Of a stretch of DNA of 46,944 bases, positions 27,576 to 35,309 are shown piece by piece. The notes beneath the pieces were generated by a model. It searched no databases and was not told where the DNA came from. It worked only from the letters and a program-made list of their open reading frames with translations. Location: NCBI GenBank assembly GCA_002375765.1, contig DFMV01000049.1, positions 1-46,944 of the forward strand. The letters run 5' to 3'. Origin of the DNA: Rhizobiales bacterium UBA3584. GTDB lineage: Bacteria; Pseudomonadota; Alphaproteobacteria; Rhizobiales; Devosiaceae. Both the position numbers and the translations under genes were made by a program. Each line of letters begins with the position of its first letter. The first letter of the stretch is position 1.

Positions 27576-28151
27576 ATGAGTAAAATCTTGCGCTTCTTCG
27601 TTCCGCTCCGCCTGCTTCTGGTGTTGGTCCTGGCCCTTGGCGCTCCCGCGTTTTCGGTCACTCCGCTGCTTGCCCAGAATGCACAGGTCGGCGCCTCGAG
27701 CGGCCTGCCCATTCCGCGCTTCGTCTCCATGCGCAATGCCCCCACCAATGTCCGCGTCGGGCCGGGCACCAATTACGATATCGCCTTTACCTTCGTGCGC
27801 CCCGGCGTTCCCGTGGAAATCACCGCTGAATTCGATACCTGGCGCCGCATCCGCGATGTGGAGGGCGATGAAGGCTGGGTGCACCAGAACCTGGTGGTCG
27901 GTGACAGGACTGCGCTTGTCGCGCCCTGGCAGGAAGAGGGCGCGATCGCCTTGCGGGTGGCCACCAGCCCCGATTCGGCGGTCCGCGCCTGGCTGTCCCC
28001 CAGGATGCTGGTGTCTGTAAGCACCTGCACCGGCACCACCTGCAATATCCGCCTCAGCCACACCGGTCCCGATGGCCACACGACATCCTATCAGGGCTTT
28101 GTCGCCCAGGATGCGCTCTGGGGCGTCTATGAAGGCGAAGTCTTCGACTGA
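27576..28151 (+). CDS. Secreted bacterial SH3-domain protein
   Basis: An exported protein of about 191 residues. After the signal peptide (LRLLLVLVLALGAPAFS) come two SH3b-type segments, the first with MRNAPTNVRVGPGTNYDI (the classic SH3b start) and GDEGWVHQNL, and a second, more divergent one (ALRVATSPDSAVRAWL). It is usually found beside the hydroxyacid dehydrogenase in rhizobia. An ATG at 27549 would give a longer N-terminus; 27576 is preferred because MSKILRFF starts a standard signal peptide. Confidence 0.85.
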   Translation: MSKILRFFVPLRLLLVLVLALGAPAFSVTPLLAQNAQVGASSGLPIPRFVSMRNAPTNVRVGPGTNYDIAFTFVRPGVPVEITAEFDTWRRIRDVEGDEGWVHQNLVVGDRTALVAPWQEEGAIALRVATSPDSAVRAWLSPRMLVSVSTCTGTTCNIRLSHTGPDGHTTSYQGFVAQDALWGVYEGEVFD

Positions 28152-28167
28152 CCGCGACCGATCCCGG

Positions 28168-28308
28168 TCATTCGACCAGGTTGCACTCCACCATGTCGTA
28201 AGGGGTGACCACGCAGTCGTGCCCGGCCGCAGCCGGCCGCGTCGTAGTCTGGCACGCGCTGACCATGATGGTTGCCATAAGGAAAGTGGCCAGCTGCAAC
28301 AGTTTCAT
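28168..28308 (-). CDS. Small predicted lipoprotein (46 residues)
   Basis: A short frame with a complete lipoprotein signal: MKLLQLATFLMATIMVSAC, where the lipobox is VSAC and the Cys is residue 19. The mature tail of 28 residues contains two further Cys (HDCVVTPYDMVECNL), possibly a disulfide. It ends in TGA at 28168. It is 32 bases downstream of irr on the same strand and could belong to its transcript. Homologues are not known to me. The ribosome-binding site is weak (GGTGACGGG). Confidence 0.65.
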   Translation of the reverse strand: MKLLQLATFLMATIMVSACQTTTRPAAAGHDCVVTPYDMVECNLVE

Positions 28309-28340
28309 TGGCCCGTCACCTCTGCGGCGCCCGGTGAACC

Positions 28341-28781
28341 CTATTGGGTGCGCTTGACCCGAACAATCACGTCCACATGGGTCACCTTCATGCCTTCGGG
28401 CGCATCGGGAATTCCGGCAATCTTGATCGAATCGGAGGGAATGTCCTCGATCCGCTGCTCATCCTCGATAAAGAAGTGATGATGGTCGGTGGTATCGGTA
28501 TCGAAATAGGACCGCGCCGCGTCCACCGAAATTTCGCGCAGCAGCCCGGCCTGCCGGAACTGGTGCAGCGAGTTGTAGATGGTGGCCAGCGAAACCGAAA
28601 CGCCCGCGCCTTCAGCCTCCGAATGGAGCTGCTCGGCGTTGACGTGCCGGTGCGGGCCGGAAAACAGCAGTTCGGCCAGCGCAAGCCGCTGGCGGGTGGG
28701 CCGCAGCCCGGCCATGCGCAGCACAGCCATCAGGCAGGGGCCGCGTGAGGGATGCGCCTCGGCCTTAATCGTTGCAGTCAT
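28341..28781 (-). CDS. irr: Iron response regulator Irr (Fur family)
   Basis: A haem-responsive transcription factor of rhizobia and relatives; it controls haem synthesis, iron storage and uptake genes when iron is low. The Fur-type winged helix is visible as RPTRQRLALAELLF and ATIYNSLHQFRQAGLL. Residues 100-102 are HHH in TTDHHHFFIEDE, the haem-binding triad of Irr. The Cys-Pro haem regulatory motif of Bradyrhizobium Irr is absent (here PC, not CP). 146 residues. It diverges from hpf. Confidence 0.92.
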   Translation of the reverse strand: MTATIKAEAHPSRGPCLMAVLRMAGLRPTRQRLALAELLFSGPHRHVNAEQLHSEAEGAGVSVSLATIYNSLHQFRQAGLLREISVDAARSYFDTDTTDHHHFFIEDEQRIEDIPSDSIKIAGIPDAPEGMKVTHVDVIVRVKRTQ

Positions 28782-29140
28782 TGGCTCTTTTAGCGTTTGG
28801 AATTGCCATTATAGGCCGGACTATACCGGTCGGGGCACCCCGACACAAGAACGCTCCCGATCCCCTTGCCTCGCGGCTCGGCACAATTGCCGTGACCTTG
28901 GTAATTTTGCCAATTAAGGCATTGAAAATAAATACCATATGCAAATTGTCCCAGGTCAGGGAACAGGGGGTATGGCCCCGTTGTTATCCACCGTCACCAA
29001 TTGAAAGTGATGCCGCCGGCCCGGTTCTGATTGCCAAGGGTCAGCCAAGAGGTCTAGACTCCAAGGTGCCCGACACAAAAAGGGTGCAGACAGGGTATGG
29101 CTCCCGTGCCGGGCATCCGAAACCAGACCAAGAGGCCATC
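28782..29140. other. Irr-hpf divergent intergenic region
   Basis: 359 bases with no coding signal. It must hold the irr promoter and the hpf promoter. The centre is AT-rich (about 28914-28950, cattgaaaataaataccat) in an otherwise GC-rich context. I looked for a -24/-12 sigma-54 site and for a Irr box and found no convincing match. Confidence 0.5.
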
Positions 29141-29710
29141 ATGAGCTTGCGTGTATCTGGCAAAAACATGGACGTCGGGGAAACGCTCCGTGGCACCGCC
29201 ACCGACCGGATCGATGCCGTGGTTGGGAAATATTTCGATGGAGGATATGACGGTCACCTGACCCTCGAGCCCGAAGGAATCGGGTTCAAGGCCGATTGCA
29301 TGATTCATCTCGATACCGGCGTCGTGCTGCAGGCCACAGCCTCGGCCAACGATGCCATTGCGGCCTATGAAGACATGGCCACCCATATCGAAAAGCGCCT
29401 CCGGCGCTACAAGCGCAAGCTCAAGAACCACAGGCGCAGCACCAACGGCTCTGCCGACGGCTATTCGGCCTATGTTTTGGCCGCGCCCGATGACGATATC
29501 GAACTCGATGAGGATTTCGCGCCTCCCGTCATCGCCGAGGCGACCTCCAACCTGCGCACAATGAGCGTGGGTGAGGCCGTCATGGAGCTCGATCTGTCAC
29601 AGTCCGATGTAATTGTGTTCCGGCACGCTGGACATGGGGGCATGAATGTGGTTTACCGCCGGGCCGACGGGAACATTGGCTGGATCGATCCGGCCCTGTC
29701 GCAAACATGA
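29141..29710 (+). CDS. hpf: Ribosome hibernation-promoting factor, long form
   Basis: Binds the 30S decoding centre and makes 100S dimers in stationary phase. The N-terminal RaiA/HPF domain (SLRVSGKNMDVGETLRG ... EDMATHIEKRLRRYKRKLKNH) is joined to a C-terminal dimerisation domain (about 135-189) with FRHAGHGGMNVVYRRADGNIGWIDP, so this is long HPF. 189 residues. Start chosen at ATG after AGAGG. Together with ptsN it would follow rpoN in many proteobacteria; here it is 18 kb away. Confidence 0.93.
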   Translation: MSLRVSGKNMDVGETLRGTATDRIDAVVGKYFDGGYDGHLTLEPEGIGFKADCMIHLDTGVVLQATASANDAIAAYEDMATHIEKRLRRYKRKLKNHRRSTNGSADGYSAYVLAAPDDDIELDEDFAPPVIAEATSNLRTMSVGEAVMELDLSQSDVIVFRHAGHGGMNVVYRRADGNIGWIDPALSQT

Positions 29711-29718
29711 CGCGCAAT

Positions 29719-29770
29719 GGCGCGTTTCCGGGGGAGGGTGGATACCACCTTCCCGGTCTGGAAACGCGCC
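29719..29770. repeat. Palindromic intergenic repeat, family A copy 4
   Basis: Perfect 11-base arms, GGCGCGTTTCC and GGAAACGCGCC, around an inner palindrome gggaggGTGGataCCACcttccc. It starts eight bases after the hpf stop and could protect or end the hpf transcript. Confidence 0.8.
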
Positions 29771-29877
29771 GGACACATTGCCCCCCGACCGTTGTATAGG
29801 ACAACGCGAACGGCGTGGGCTCGATACGAGATTGTCGGCGGTCATTGAAGAGAAACGTCACCCAAAAGGTTTGTTAA

Positions 29878-30345
29878 ATGGAACTTGCTGACATCCTGTC
29901 GCAGGATTCGATCATTGCCTGCGCTAAGGTCGCGAGCAAACGCCAGCTCCTTCAACTTCTGGCTGATCGTGCGTCTGAACTTGTCGGTATCGATTCGCAG
30001 GTGATCTTTGAGACCCTGCAGAACCGTGAGCAGCTTGGATCGACCGGCCTGGGCAATGGCATCGCCATTCCCCACGGCAAGATCAAGGGCCTGCCCAGCG
30101 TCACGGCGGTTTTTGCCCGTCTGGCCCAGCCAATCGATTTCGATGCGGTCGACGACCAGCCCGTGGATCTGGTGGTCATGCTCCTGGCCCCCGAGGGCTC
30201 GGGCGCCGATCATCTAAAGGCCCTCAGCCGCGTCGCGCGCCTCTTGCGCGCCGATGGGGTGGTCGATCGGCTCCGCGCCACCAAGGACGGAACCAAGCTG
30301 CGCGACATCCTCACCACCCCGGCCGAAGCCATCAACGCGGCCTGA
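29878..30345 (+). CDS. ptsN: PTS IIA-like nitrogen-regulatory protein PtsN (EIIA-Ntr)
   Basis: Phosphorylatable regulator linking nitrogen status to potassium and carbon control. It has the His66 site in AIPHGK, and the family N-terminus LSQDSIIACAKVASKRQLLQLLAD and TRLRKALxS-like SRVARLLRADGVV. Length 155 is typical. It follows hpf after a 167-base gap, consistent with the standard hpf-ptsN pair. Confidence 0.93.
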   Translation: MELADILSQDSIIACAKVASKRQLLQLLADRASELVGIDSQVIFETLQNREQLGSTGLGNGIAIPHGKIKGLPSVTAVFARLAQPIDFDAVDDQPVDLVVMLLAPEGSGADHLKALSRVARLLRADGVVDRLRATKDGTKLRDILTTPAEAINAA

Positions 30346-30370
30346 TCCGCGCTGCATCGGGTATGAACAG

Positions 30371-30401
30371 GGCCGCCCTTTCGGGGCGGCCTTTTGATTT
30401 T
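30371..30401 (+). terminator. Intrinsic terminator after ptsN
   Basis: GGCCGCCC and GGGCGGCC stem, five-base loop, followed by ttttgatttt. It lies 25 bases after the ptsN stop and precedes a minus-strand gene. Confidence 0.85.
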
Positions 30402-30419
30402 GGGGGAAGAGCCCCGGCT

Positions 30420-31019
30420 CTAAAAGCCGTAGAGCATGTATTCGGGCAGCGGCACGCTACCTGCTTCGATCACCGGTTCGATTGTCCTGCATTGCGGTGC
30501 GCTTCCCAGCGCGTCGGCGATTTTTCGCGCCGCCTCATTGGCGTCCGGATTGCCCGTGGCCACCACATAACCCACGATACAGCCCTGCCAGTATTCGATC
30601 AGCCCCACCTTCTGGACAAGCAGCACCTCCACCGGATCGTCGCGCTCGGGCACGGCGACGAACCAGCGCTGGATCGTTGCCTGCGGAACCTGCCGGTCCC
30701 TTTCGGCAAGCACCCGCCATTCGATCACATCATGGGGCGTGCCCGTGTCGACAAAGCTTGCCCAGCGCGAGACCAGCTCGCCCTGCGGGGGAAACCCGAA
30801 ATAAAGGCTGTGATTGTCTCCAATCGTCTGAAGCAGCACAGGATAGCCGCCATAGCCGGGACAGACCGCCTGCCGCGGCATTCCCGCCTCCGCCTCGCCC
30901 GGAGCAAACATGACGCATTCGGCCGCATCGAAATCGGTATAAACGCTCTCGATCGTCTGGGCCGATGCCCCGGCCATGCCCGAAAGCATCGCCACTATCG
31001 CAAGTCCAATCCGCATCAT
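30420..31019 (-). CDS. Secreted protein of unknown function
   Basis: A 199-residue protein with a clear signal peptide (MMRIGLAIVAMLSGMAGASA, cleavage after ASA). GGAGGGAGCC precedes the ATG at 31017-31019. The mature part has four or more cysteines (ECVMF, VCPGY, GCIVGY, QCRTI), suggesting disulfides in the periplasm, and Trp-rich strands. I do not recognise a named family. A longer open frame continues to 31184 but covers a palindromic repeat and a terminator. Confidence 0.75.
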   Translation of the reverse strand: MMRIGLAIVAMLSGMAGASAQTIESVYTDFDAAECVMFAPGEAEAGMPRQAVCPGYGGYPVLLQTIGDNHSLYFGFPPQGELVSRWASFVDTGTPHDVIEWRVLAERDRQVPQATIQRWFVAVPERDDPVEVLLVQKVGLIEYWQGCIVGYVVATGNPDANEAARKIADALGSAPQCRTIEPVIEAGSVPLPEYMLYGF

Positions 31020-31031
31020 GGCTCCCTCCAC

Positions 31032-31075
31032 AGCGCTCCTTGAGAATGGGTACCAGTTTTCCGGCACGAAAGCCC
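31032..31075. repeat. Palindromic intergenic repeat, degenerate family A copy 5
   Basis: Recognisable as gcgctccttgagaatgggtaccagttttccggcacgaaagc, which follows the order of family A motifs with poorer arms (gcgctcct/cgaaagc). Membership is less certain than for the other copies. Confidence 0.5.
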
Positions 31076-31090
31076 AGTCTTGCAGGATAC

Positions 31091-31121
31091 AAAAAAGGGC
31101 TGCCCCATTCAGGACAGCCCC
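31091..31121 (-). terminator. Intrinsic terminator of the hsp20-DUF1150-VOC operon
   Basis: On the minus strand GGGGCTGTCC, TGAAT loop, GGGGCAGCCC, then TTTTTT. It begins eight bases after the VOC gene stop, so the three minus-strand genes end here. Confidence 0.88.
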
Positions 31122-31128
31122 TATTCGT

Positions 31129-31536
31129 TCAGCGCTTCCAGCTGTCGTTATAGAGAACGACGCGATAGCCGTCGGGATCTTCAAATGTCACGCCCTCGGC
31201 GTCCCACCACGGGTTGAAGGATTTGACCGGTGCATAGCCCGCCGCTTGCATGCGGTCGCGGGCCTCCCCATAGGCGGTTGCGTCCGGCAGGTAGAACACC
31301 AGCAGATTGTCTTGGGTCGGCGCGCGTCCGGCGGTATGGCCATGCGCGCGGGTAAATTCGAGGTGATAGGGCGCGCCACGCCCGCCCAGAATTACGCCAT
31401 CGAACCCGTTATGCGCGTCGAAACGCGAAAGAAGCTCGAGGCCCAGTCCGTCGCGATAGAAATGCACGAGCGCGTCGATGTTGTCGGTGGGGCGGGCCAC
31501 ACGCAACACCGGCGCGCTCTTGGCAGGCTCATTCAT
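31129..31536 (-). CDS. VOC-superfamily (glyoxalase/bleomycin-resistance fold) protein
   Basis: A small metal-binding-fold protein, 135 residues: LRVARPTDNIDALVHFYRDGLGLELL is the first betaalphabetabetabeta unit and FEDPDGYRVVLYNDSW the second. Substrate unknown. The gene starts two bases after the DUF1150 stop and ends at a terminator, so it is the last gene of the small heat-shock operon, an unexpected partner. Confidence 0.85.
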   Translation of the reverse strand: MNEPAKSAPVLRVARPTDNIDALVHFYRDGLGLELLSRFDAHNGFDGVILGGRGAPYHLEFTRAHGHTAGRAPTQDNLLVFYLPDATAYGEARDRMQAAGYAPVKSFNPWWDAEGVTFEDPDGYRVVLYNDSWKR

Positions 31537-31538
31537 AA

Positions 31539-31841
31539 CTAGTGCAAAGTCGCCAGTTGCACCTCGTGGCCGTCGATCCAGTCCATGATCGCTTCTTCGG
31601 AATCGGCGATCAGAACGGGAGCGCCGTCGGCACTCATGAGCAGTTCCAGCCTCTGTTCGGCAGGCGCCATGGCGGCCTGGGGGATGAATTCGGCCAGTTC
31701 GCCCGCGTCCATCTGCTTGCGGAACACGATGTCTCCGGCGCCCAGCGCGGCAAATTGCGCGGCGGTCAGCGCCTTGAGCGGTTCGGCCTCAACGCCCAGA
31801 TGGGCGTCAGTGAACGCTGTCTTTTCAATGGGCTTGTTCAT
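31539..31841 (-). CDS. DUF1150 family protein
   Basis: A 100-residue protein with the segment LTAAQFAALGAGDIVFRKQMDAGEL. DUF1150 proteins are small, unknown in function, and repeatedly found beside Hsp20 genes in rhizobia, as here (13 bases downstream of hsp20). AAGG precedes the ATG. Ends two bases before the VOC start. Confidence 0.85.
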   Translation of the reverse strand: MNKPIEKTAFTDAHLGVEAEPLKALTAAQFAALGAGDIVFRKQMDAGELAEFIPQAAMAPAEQRLELLMSADGAPVLIADSEEAIMDWIDGHEVQLATLH

Positions 31842-31854
31842 AACGCATACCTTT

Positions 31855-32277
31855 CTACTCGACCGAACTGATCTCGATACGGCGGGTCACGGTCTCGGTG
31901 ACGGGCCGGTATACGGTGATAACGAGGAGGCCGTCTTTCAGTTCGGCACCCTCTATCCTCATGCCGTCGGCAAGCAGGAAAGTGCGCTGAAACTGCCGTG
32001 CGGCAATGCCGCGATGCAGATATTGGCGCGCACCGTCTTCAGTCTGCCGGCCCCGCACGATCAGCTGATTATCCTCCCCAATCACTTCCAGATCGTTACG
32101 AGAAAAACCTGCGACCGCAATGGCGATCCTGTAGGTCTCGTCCCCCGCTTCGGCGGTCACCCGCTCGATATTGTAGGGAGGATAGCCTTCGGAGGCCCGC
32201 GCGAGGCGGTCGAAGCGTTCTTCAAACGTATCAAAGCCCAGAAGAAAGGGGGCGGAAAACAGCGATACCCGTGTCAT
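31855..32277 (-). CDS. Hsp20 (IbpA-type) small heat-shock protein
   Basis: ATP-independent holdase. The alpha-crystallin domain covers most of 140 residues: PPYNIERVTAEAGDETYRIAIAVAGFSRNDLEV is its first half and GLLVITVYRPV its end, with a short C-terminal tail. Start at ATG 32275-32277 (MTRVSLFSAPFLLGFD) fits the family N-terminus; the frame is open another 33 bases into the leader, which folds as a thermometer-like hairpin. First gene of a three-gene operon. Confidence 0.9.
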   Translation of the reverse strand: MTRVSLFSAPFLLGFDTFEERFDRLARASEGYPPYNIERVTAEAGDETYRIAIAVAGFSRNDLEVIGEDNQLIVRGRQTEDGARQYLHRGIAARQFQRTFLLADGMRIEGAELKDGLLVITVYRPVTETVTRRIEISSVE

Positions 32278-32345
32278 CGGTCGTTCATGTCCTTGTTTGC
32301 CAAGCAACATCGCGACTTTGAACCTGTTTTAGGCTTCATCGTCAC
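32278..32345 (-). promoter_or_regulatory. Candidate ROSE-type RNA thermometer in the hsp20 leader
   Basis: On the minus strand TTGCTTG (32307-32301) can pair with CAAGGA (32295-32290), masking the Shine-Dalgarno AAGGA with an internal G-G mismatch between conserved TTGCT and AGGA. That is the hallmark of ROSE elements, which are known upstream of small heat-shock genes in rhizobia. A second hairpin (GAAGCCT ... AGGTTC) lies upstream. The Shine-Dalgarno to ATG distance of 12 is long, which counts against it. Confidence 0.5.
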
Positions 32346-32393
32346 TTGGCTATGATATGGGTGACCCAGCGCTCTGTTCAAGAGAACTTATCG

Positions 32394-33239
32394 ATGCTGA
32401 AAGACCTTGCCGCCTCCATCGTCATGCCCGCCTACAGGGCGCAGGGCACCATCGCCCGCGCCGTCGCCTCGGCGCTGGCCCAGACCCACGTACACTTTGA
32501 ATTGATCGTGGTGGCCGATGACGAGGAGGATTATGAGGCCGTTCTGGGCCGGGCCGGCATCGCCGATCCGCGCCTGCGCTTTTTGTCTTCGGGCCTGATC
32601 GGCGCCGGCTCATGCCCGGCCCGCAATGTCGGGCTGGATGCCGCGCGCTACGAAATCGCCGCAATTTTAGACGCCGATGACGCCTTCAAGCCCGAAAAGC
32701 TCGAGATCATGGTGCCGCTGGCCATCCAGTACGGGCTTGTCTCCTGCGCGCTGGACGTCACCACACCAGAGGGCGCCCACCTGCGCTATGTGGGCAAGGG
32801 TGAAAACCGGCTGCTCTCGCCCGGCGACTACAAGTTCACCAATTTTTCCATGGATTCCATGCTGGTCCACGACCGCCGCCGCGCCGATCCGCGCTTTTCG
32901 ACCACCCAGCCCTCCATGACCGATCTCGATTTCCTGCTCAAGCTCTTTGCAACGGTCCCGGCCTGCTTCCACGTCGGCGCGCCATTGCACGATTACGTGA
33001 AGATGCCCGTTTCGCTCTCCAATGGCCCTGGAGTCACCCAAAGGATGGTCACGTCCAAGACCATGATGCGCAAGGGGCTGGCCGAGGGCCGCTACCCCCT
33101 GGCCGACCCGACGGGAATTGTGGGTATGGGCCGCTTCCTCGACATCTCGCTCGCCGCCGAGAAAACCTACGCTCCACGCCCCGGCGCCAATCCGCCCGAC
33201 CTTTTTGAAGACCACATCGAGCCGCTATTAGAGCGGTAG
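32394..33239 (+). CDS. Family 2 glycosyltransferase
   Basis: GT-A fold enzyme transferring a sugar from a nucleotide donor. N-terminal IVMPAYRAQGTIARAV and IAAILDADDAFKPEKLE (the DxD-like metal motif) are those of GT2 enzymes. The acceptor is not predictable. ATG at 32394 with MLKDLAASIVMPAYR matches the family; the frame is open 48 bases upstream. It converges with the next gene and overlaps its end by 12 bases. 281 residues. Confidence 0.85.
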   Translation: MLKDLAASIVMPAYRAQGTIARAVASALAQTHVHFELIVVADDEEDYEAVLGRAGIADPRLRFLSSGLIGAGSCPARNVGLDAARYEIAAILDADDAFKPEKLEIMVPLAIQYGLVSCALDVTTPEGAHLRYVGKGENRLLSPGDYKFTNFSMDSMLVHDRRRADPRFSTTQPSMTDLDFLLKLFATVPACFHVGAPLHDYVKMPVSLSNGPGVTQRMVTSKTMMRKGLAEGRYPLADPTGIVGMGRFLDISLAAEKTYAPRPGANPPDLFEDHIEPLLER

Positions 33240-34226
33240 GGTCATGGTTGGCTCACCGATGGGCGACGGCCCATCCTCCACGCAGCCCATCGCCACCAGC
33301 GTTTGCCGCATGGCGGTATCGAGCGGCGTGCGCGGCTCGGCGCCGAGCAGTTCGACAAGCCTTGTGTTGTCCATGCGCATCGGATGGCGCCAGACCGCCG
33401 CAATATCGGCCGCCTCGCGCACAAATCCGCCGAACGGCGCCAGAAGGCCCATCGCCCACCAGGGAAAGCGATAAACCGGCAACTTGCGCCCCACCTGCCG
33501 CTCTATGGCGTCGATCATCACCCTTCCGCTCGCATCGTAAACCCCCTCGAACTGCACCCGCTCGAACGGGCGCAACGCCTCGGGGCGCTCGAGCAGCAAC
33601 GCGAAGGCCTGGGCCAGATCGGGCAGATACGCCCAGCTGTGCCCCGCACCGCGTGCGATATTGATGATGCGCCGCACCGGCTTGCCCGGCGCCACCATGG
33701 CCTGCGCAAACCAGCTCGACCGCGCACCGGGCCCGAAAAAATCACCGGCCCGCACGATCAGGCTTTCCACCTCCGGCGCCGCCCGCTCCAGCCGCGCTTC
33801 GAGTTCAGCGCGGATGCGCCCCTTGAAGCTCTTTGGCGTCTGCGGGCTGGTCTCATTGAGCACCGGTGTCTGCGCCGGATCGAAATTATAGACGGTGCCC
33901 GGCAGCACGATCCGCGCCCCAACGGCCCGCGCCGCGGCAATCGTGTTGTCGATCATCGGCAGCACAAGCTCGCCCCAGTTCCTGTAGCCCGGCGGATTGA
34001 CCGCATGAACGATGGTCGAAACCCCCTGCGCCGCGCCGATCACATCGGCCCGGTTCATGGCGTTCCCGCCCACCCATTGAACCCCGCTCGGCCCACTCCG
34101 GCGCGCCGCTTCAAGGTTTCGCGCCAGCCCGCGCACCGTCCAGCCCTTGCCGATAAGCGCCGCCGCGATGGCACCGCCCACCCCGCCCGTGGCTCCCAGA
34201 ACCAGCGCAGTCTTCCCGCTCTCCAT
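33228..34226 (-). CDS. NAD-dependent epimerase/dehydratase (extended SDR) protein
   Basis: A 332-residue Rossmann protein starting TALVLGATGGVGGAIAAAL, with the strand IVLPGTVYNFDP and a putative YNF active-site stretch; FFGPGARSSWFAQAM follows. The substrate is unknown. AAGGA precedes the ATG at 34224-34226. Divergent from lysR across 99 bases, so it is a likely target of that regulator. Confidence 0.85.
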   Translation of the reverse strand: MESGKTALVLGATGGVGGAIAAALIGKGWTVRGLARNLEAARRSGPSGVQWVGGNAMNRADVIGAAQGVSTIVHAVNPPGYRNWGELVLPMIDNTIAAARAVGARIVLPGTVYNFDPAQTPVLNETSPQTPKSFKGRIRAELEARLERAAPEVESLIVRAGDFFGPGARSSWFAQAMVAPGKPVRRIINIARGAGHSWAYLPDLAQAFALLLERPEALRPFERVQFEGVYDASGRVMIDAIERQVGRKLPVYRFPWWAMGLLAPFGGFVREAADIAAVWRHPMRMDNTRLVELLGAEPRTPLDTAMRQTLVAMGCVEDGPSPIGEPTMTLPL

Positions 34227-34279
34227 GATCAAGATCCTTCATTCGCGTTTCCGATGGACGAAAGATGGGCCCACACGCC

Positions 34280-34297
34280 TTGAAAATAAATTGTCAA
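34280..34297. promoter_or_regulatory. Candidate LysR-type operator
   Basis: TTGAaaataaattgTCAA is an interrupted palindrome (TTGA/TCAA) in the 99-base gap between the divergent epimerase and lysR genes, the usual place and shape of a T-N11-A LysR box. The surrounding sequence is AT-richer than the genome. Confidence 0.45.
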
Positions 34298-34325
34298 AAC
34301 TCGCAGCGCAGCCTACAAGAAATTT

Positions 34326-35222
34326 ATGAAGCAAGCCATCAACTGGGATGATCAGCGCATCTTCCTCGCCGTCCTCGAAGAGGGCAGCCTTTCGGGCGCG
34401 GCGCGACGGCTCGGCCTGTCGCATCCCACGGTGCGCAGCCGCATCGAGGCGCTCGAGGCTGATCTGGGCACGCTGTTGTTCACCCGCTCGATGACCGGGC
34501 TCACCCCCACCGAGGCCGCCGAAGCGCTGCGCGAGCCGGCCCGCGCCATGGCCACGGCATCGGAGGTGTTCGTGCGCCGCGCTTCGGCGCCTGAGGGCGC
34601 CATTGCCGGCGCCGTTCGCCTCAGCGTTCCCGAGTTCATGGGCATCGAGGTGGTCCCCGCCATGCTCGAGCCTTTAAGGACCGCCCATCCGTCCATCCGG
34701 ATCGAGTTGTCGCTCTCCAATCTGCCGGCAGATCTGATGGCCCAGGAGGTCGATCTGGCCGTGCGCGCCATGGAGCCCAAACAAAAAGGGCTCGTTGCCC
34801 GCAAGGTGGCCAATATCCCCTTGGGGTTTTTCGCATCGAAAGCCTATGTGGCGCGGCGTGGGCAGCCGCTCGACCCTGACCAGCTCGCCGCCCACGACAT
34901 CATCGGTCCCGACCGCAACTTGTCCGATCTGGCATTGGCCGGACAGATGCTCGCCTCGGTCGATGTCGCAAGGCTGGTGCTGCGCACCGACAGTCACCCC
35001 GCCCAACTGGCGGCGGCGCGGGCCGGTCTGGGCATCGCGCTGGCCCAGGTGCCGGTCGGCAATGCGGACCCCGACCTGGTCAGGATCCTGCCCGATTTTT
35101 CACCGGGCGATATTCACACCTGGATCGTCACCCATGAAAACCTGGCCCGCGTGCCGCGTGTGCGCGCCGTGTTCGATGCGCTCGTTACCGGCTTCCGCGC
35201 CATGATGCGCACCCCGATTTGA
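34326..35222 (+). CDS. LysR-family transcriptional regulator
   Basis: A 298-residue regulator. The N-terminal helix-turn-helix is DDQRIFLAVLEEGSLSGAARRLGLSHPTVRSRIEALEA... followed by the effector domain with AVRLSVPEFMGIEVVPAMLEPL. The LysR effector is unknown. It most likely controls the divergently transcribed epimerase gene. Confidence 0.92.
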   Translation: MKQAINWDDQRIFLAVLEEGSLSGAARRLGLSHPTVRSRIEALEADLGTLLFTRSMTGLTPTEAAEALREPARAMATASEVFVRRASAPEGAIAGAVRLSVPEFMGIEVVPAMLEPLRTAHPSIRIELSLSNLPADLMAQEVDLAVRAMEPKQKGLVARKVANIPLGFFASKAYVARRGQPLDPDQLAAHDIIGPDRNLSDLALAGQMLASVDVARLVLRTDSHPAQLAAARAGLGIALAQVPVGNADPDLVRILPDFSPGDIHTWIVTHENLARVPRVRAVFDALVTGFRAMMRTPI

Positions 35223-35309
35223 CCGGCAACGCAACCAGTTCGCCCCTTTGCGCGTTATAGGATCGTCCTTTTTGGGGACGACCATTCACAGTGCTGTTGT
35301 GGGGATAAA

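Noticed and set aside
28782..29140. Sigma-54 promoter or Irr box upstream of hpf
   Set aside because: No TGGCAC-N5-TTGC match with proper spacing and no Irr-box palindrome could be found by eye.
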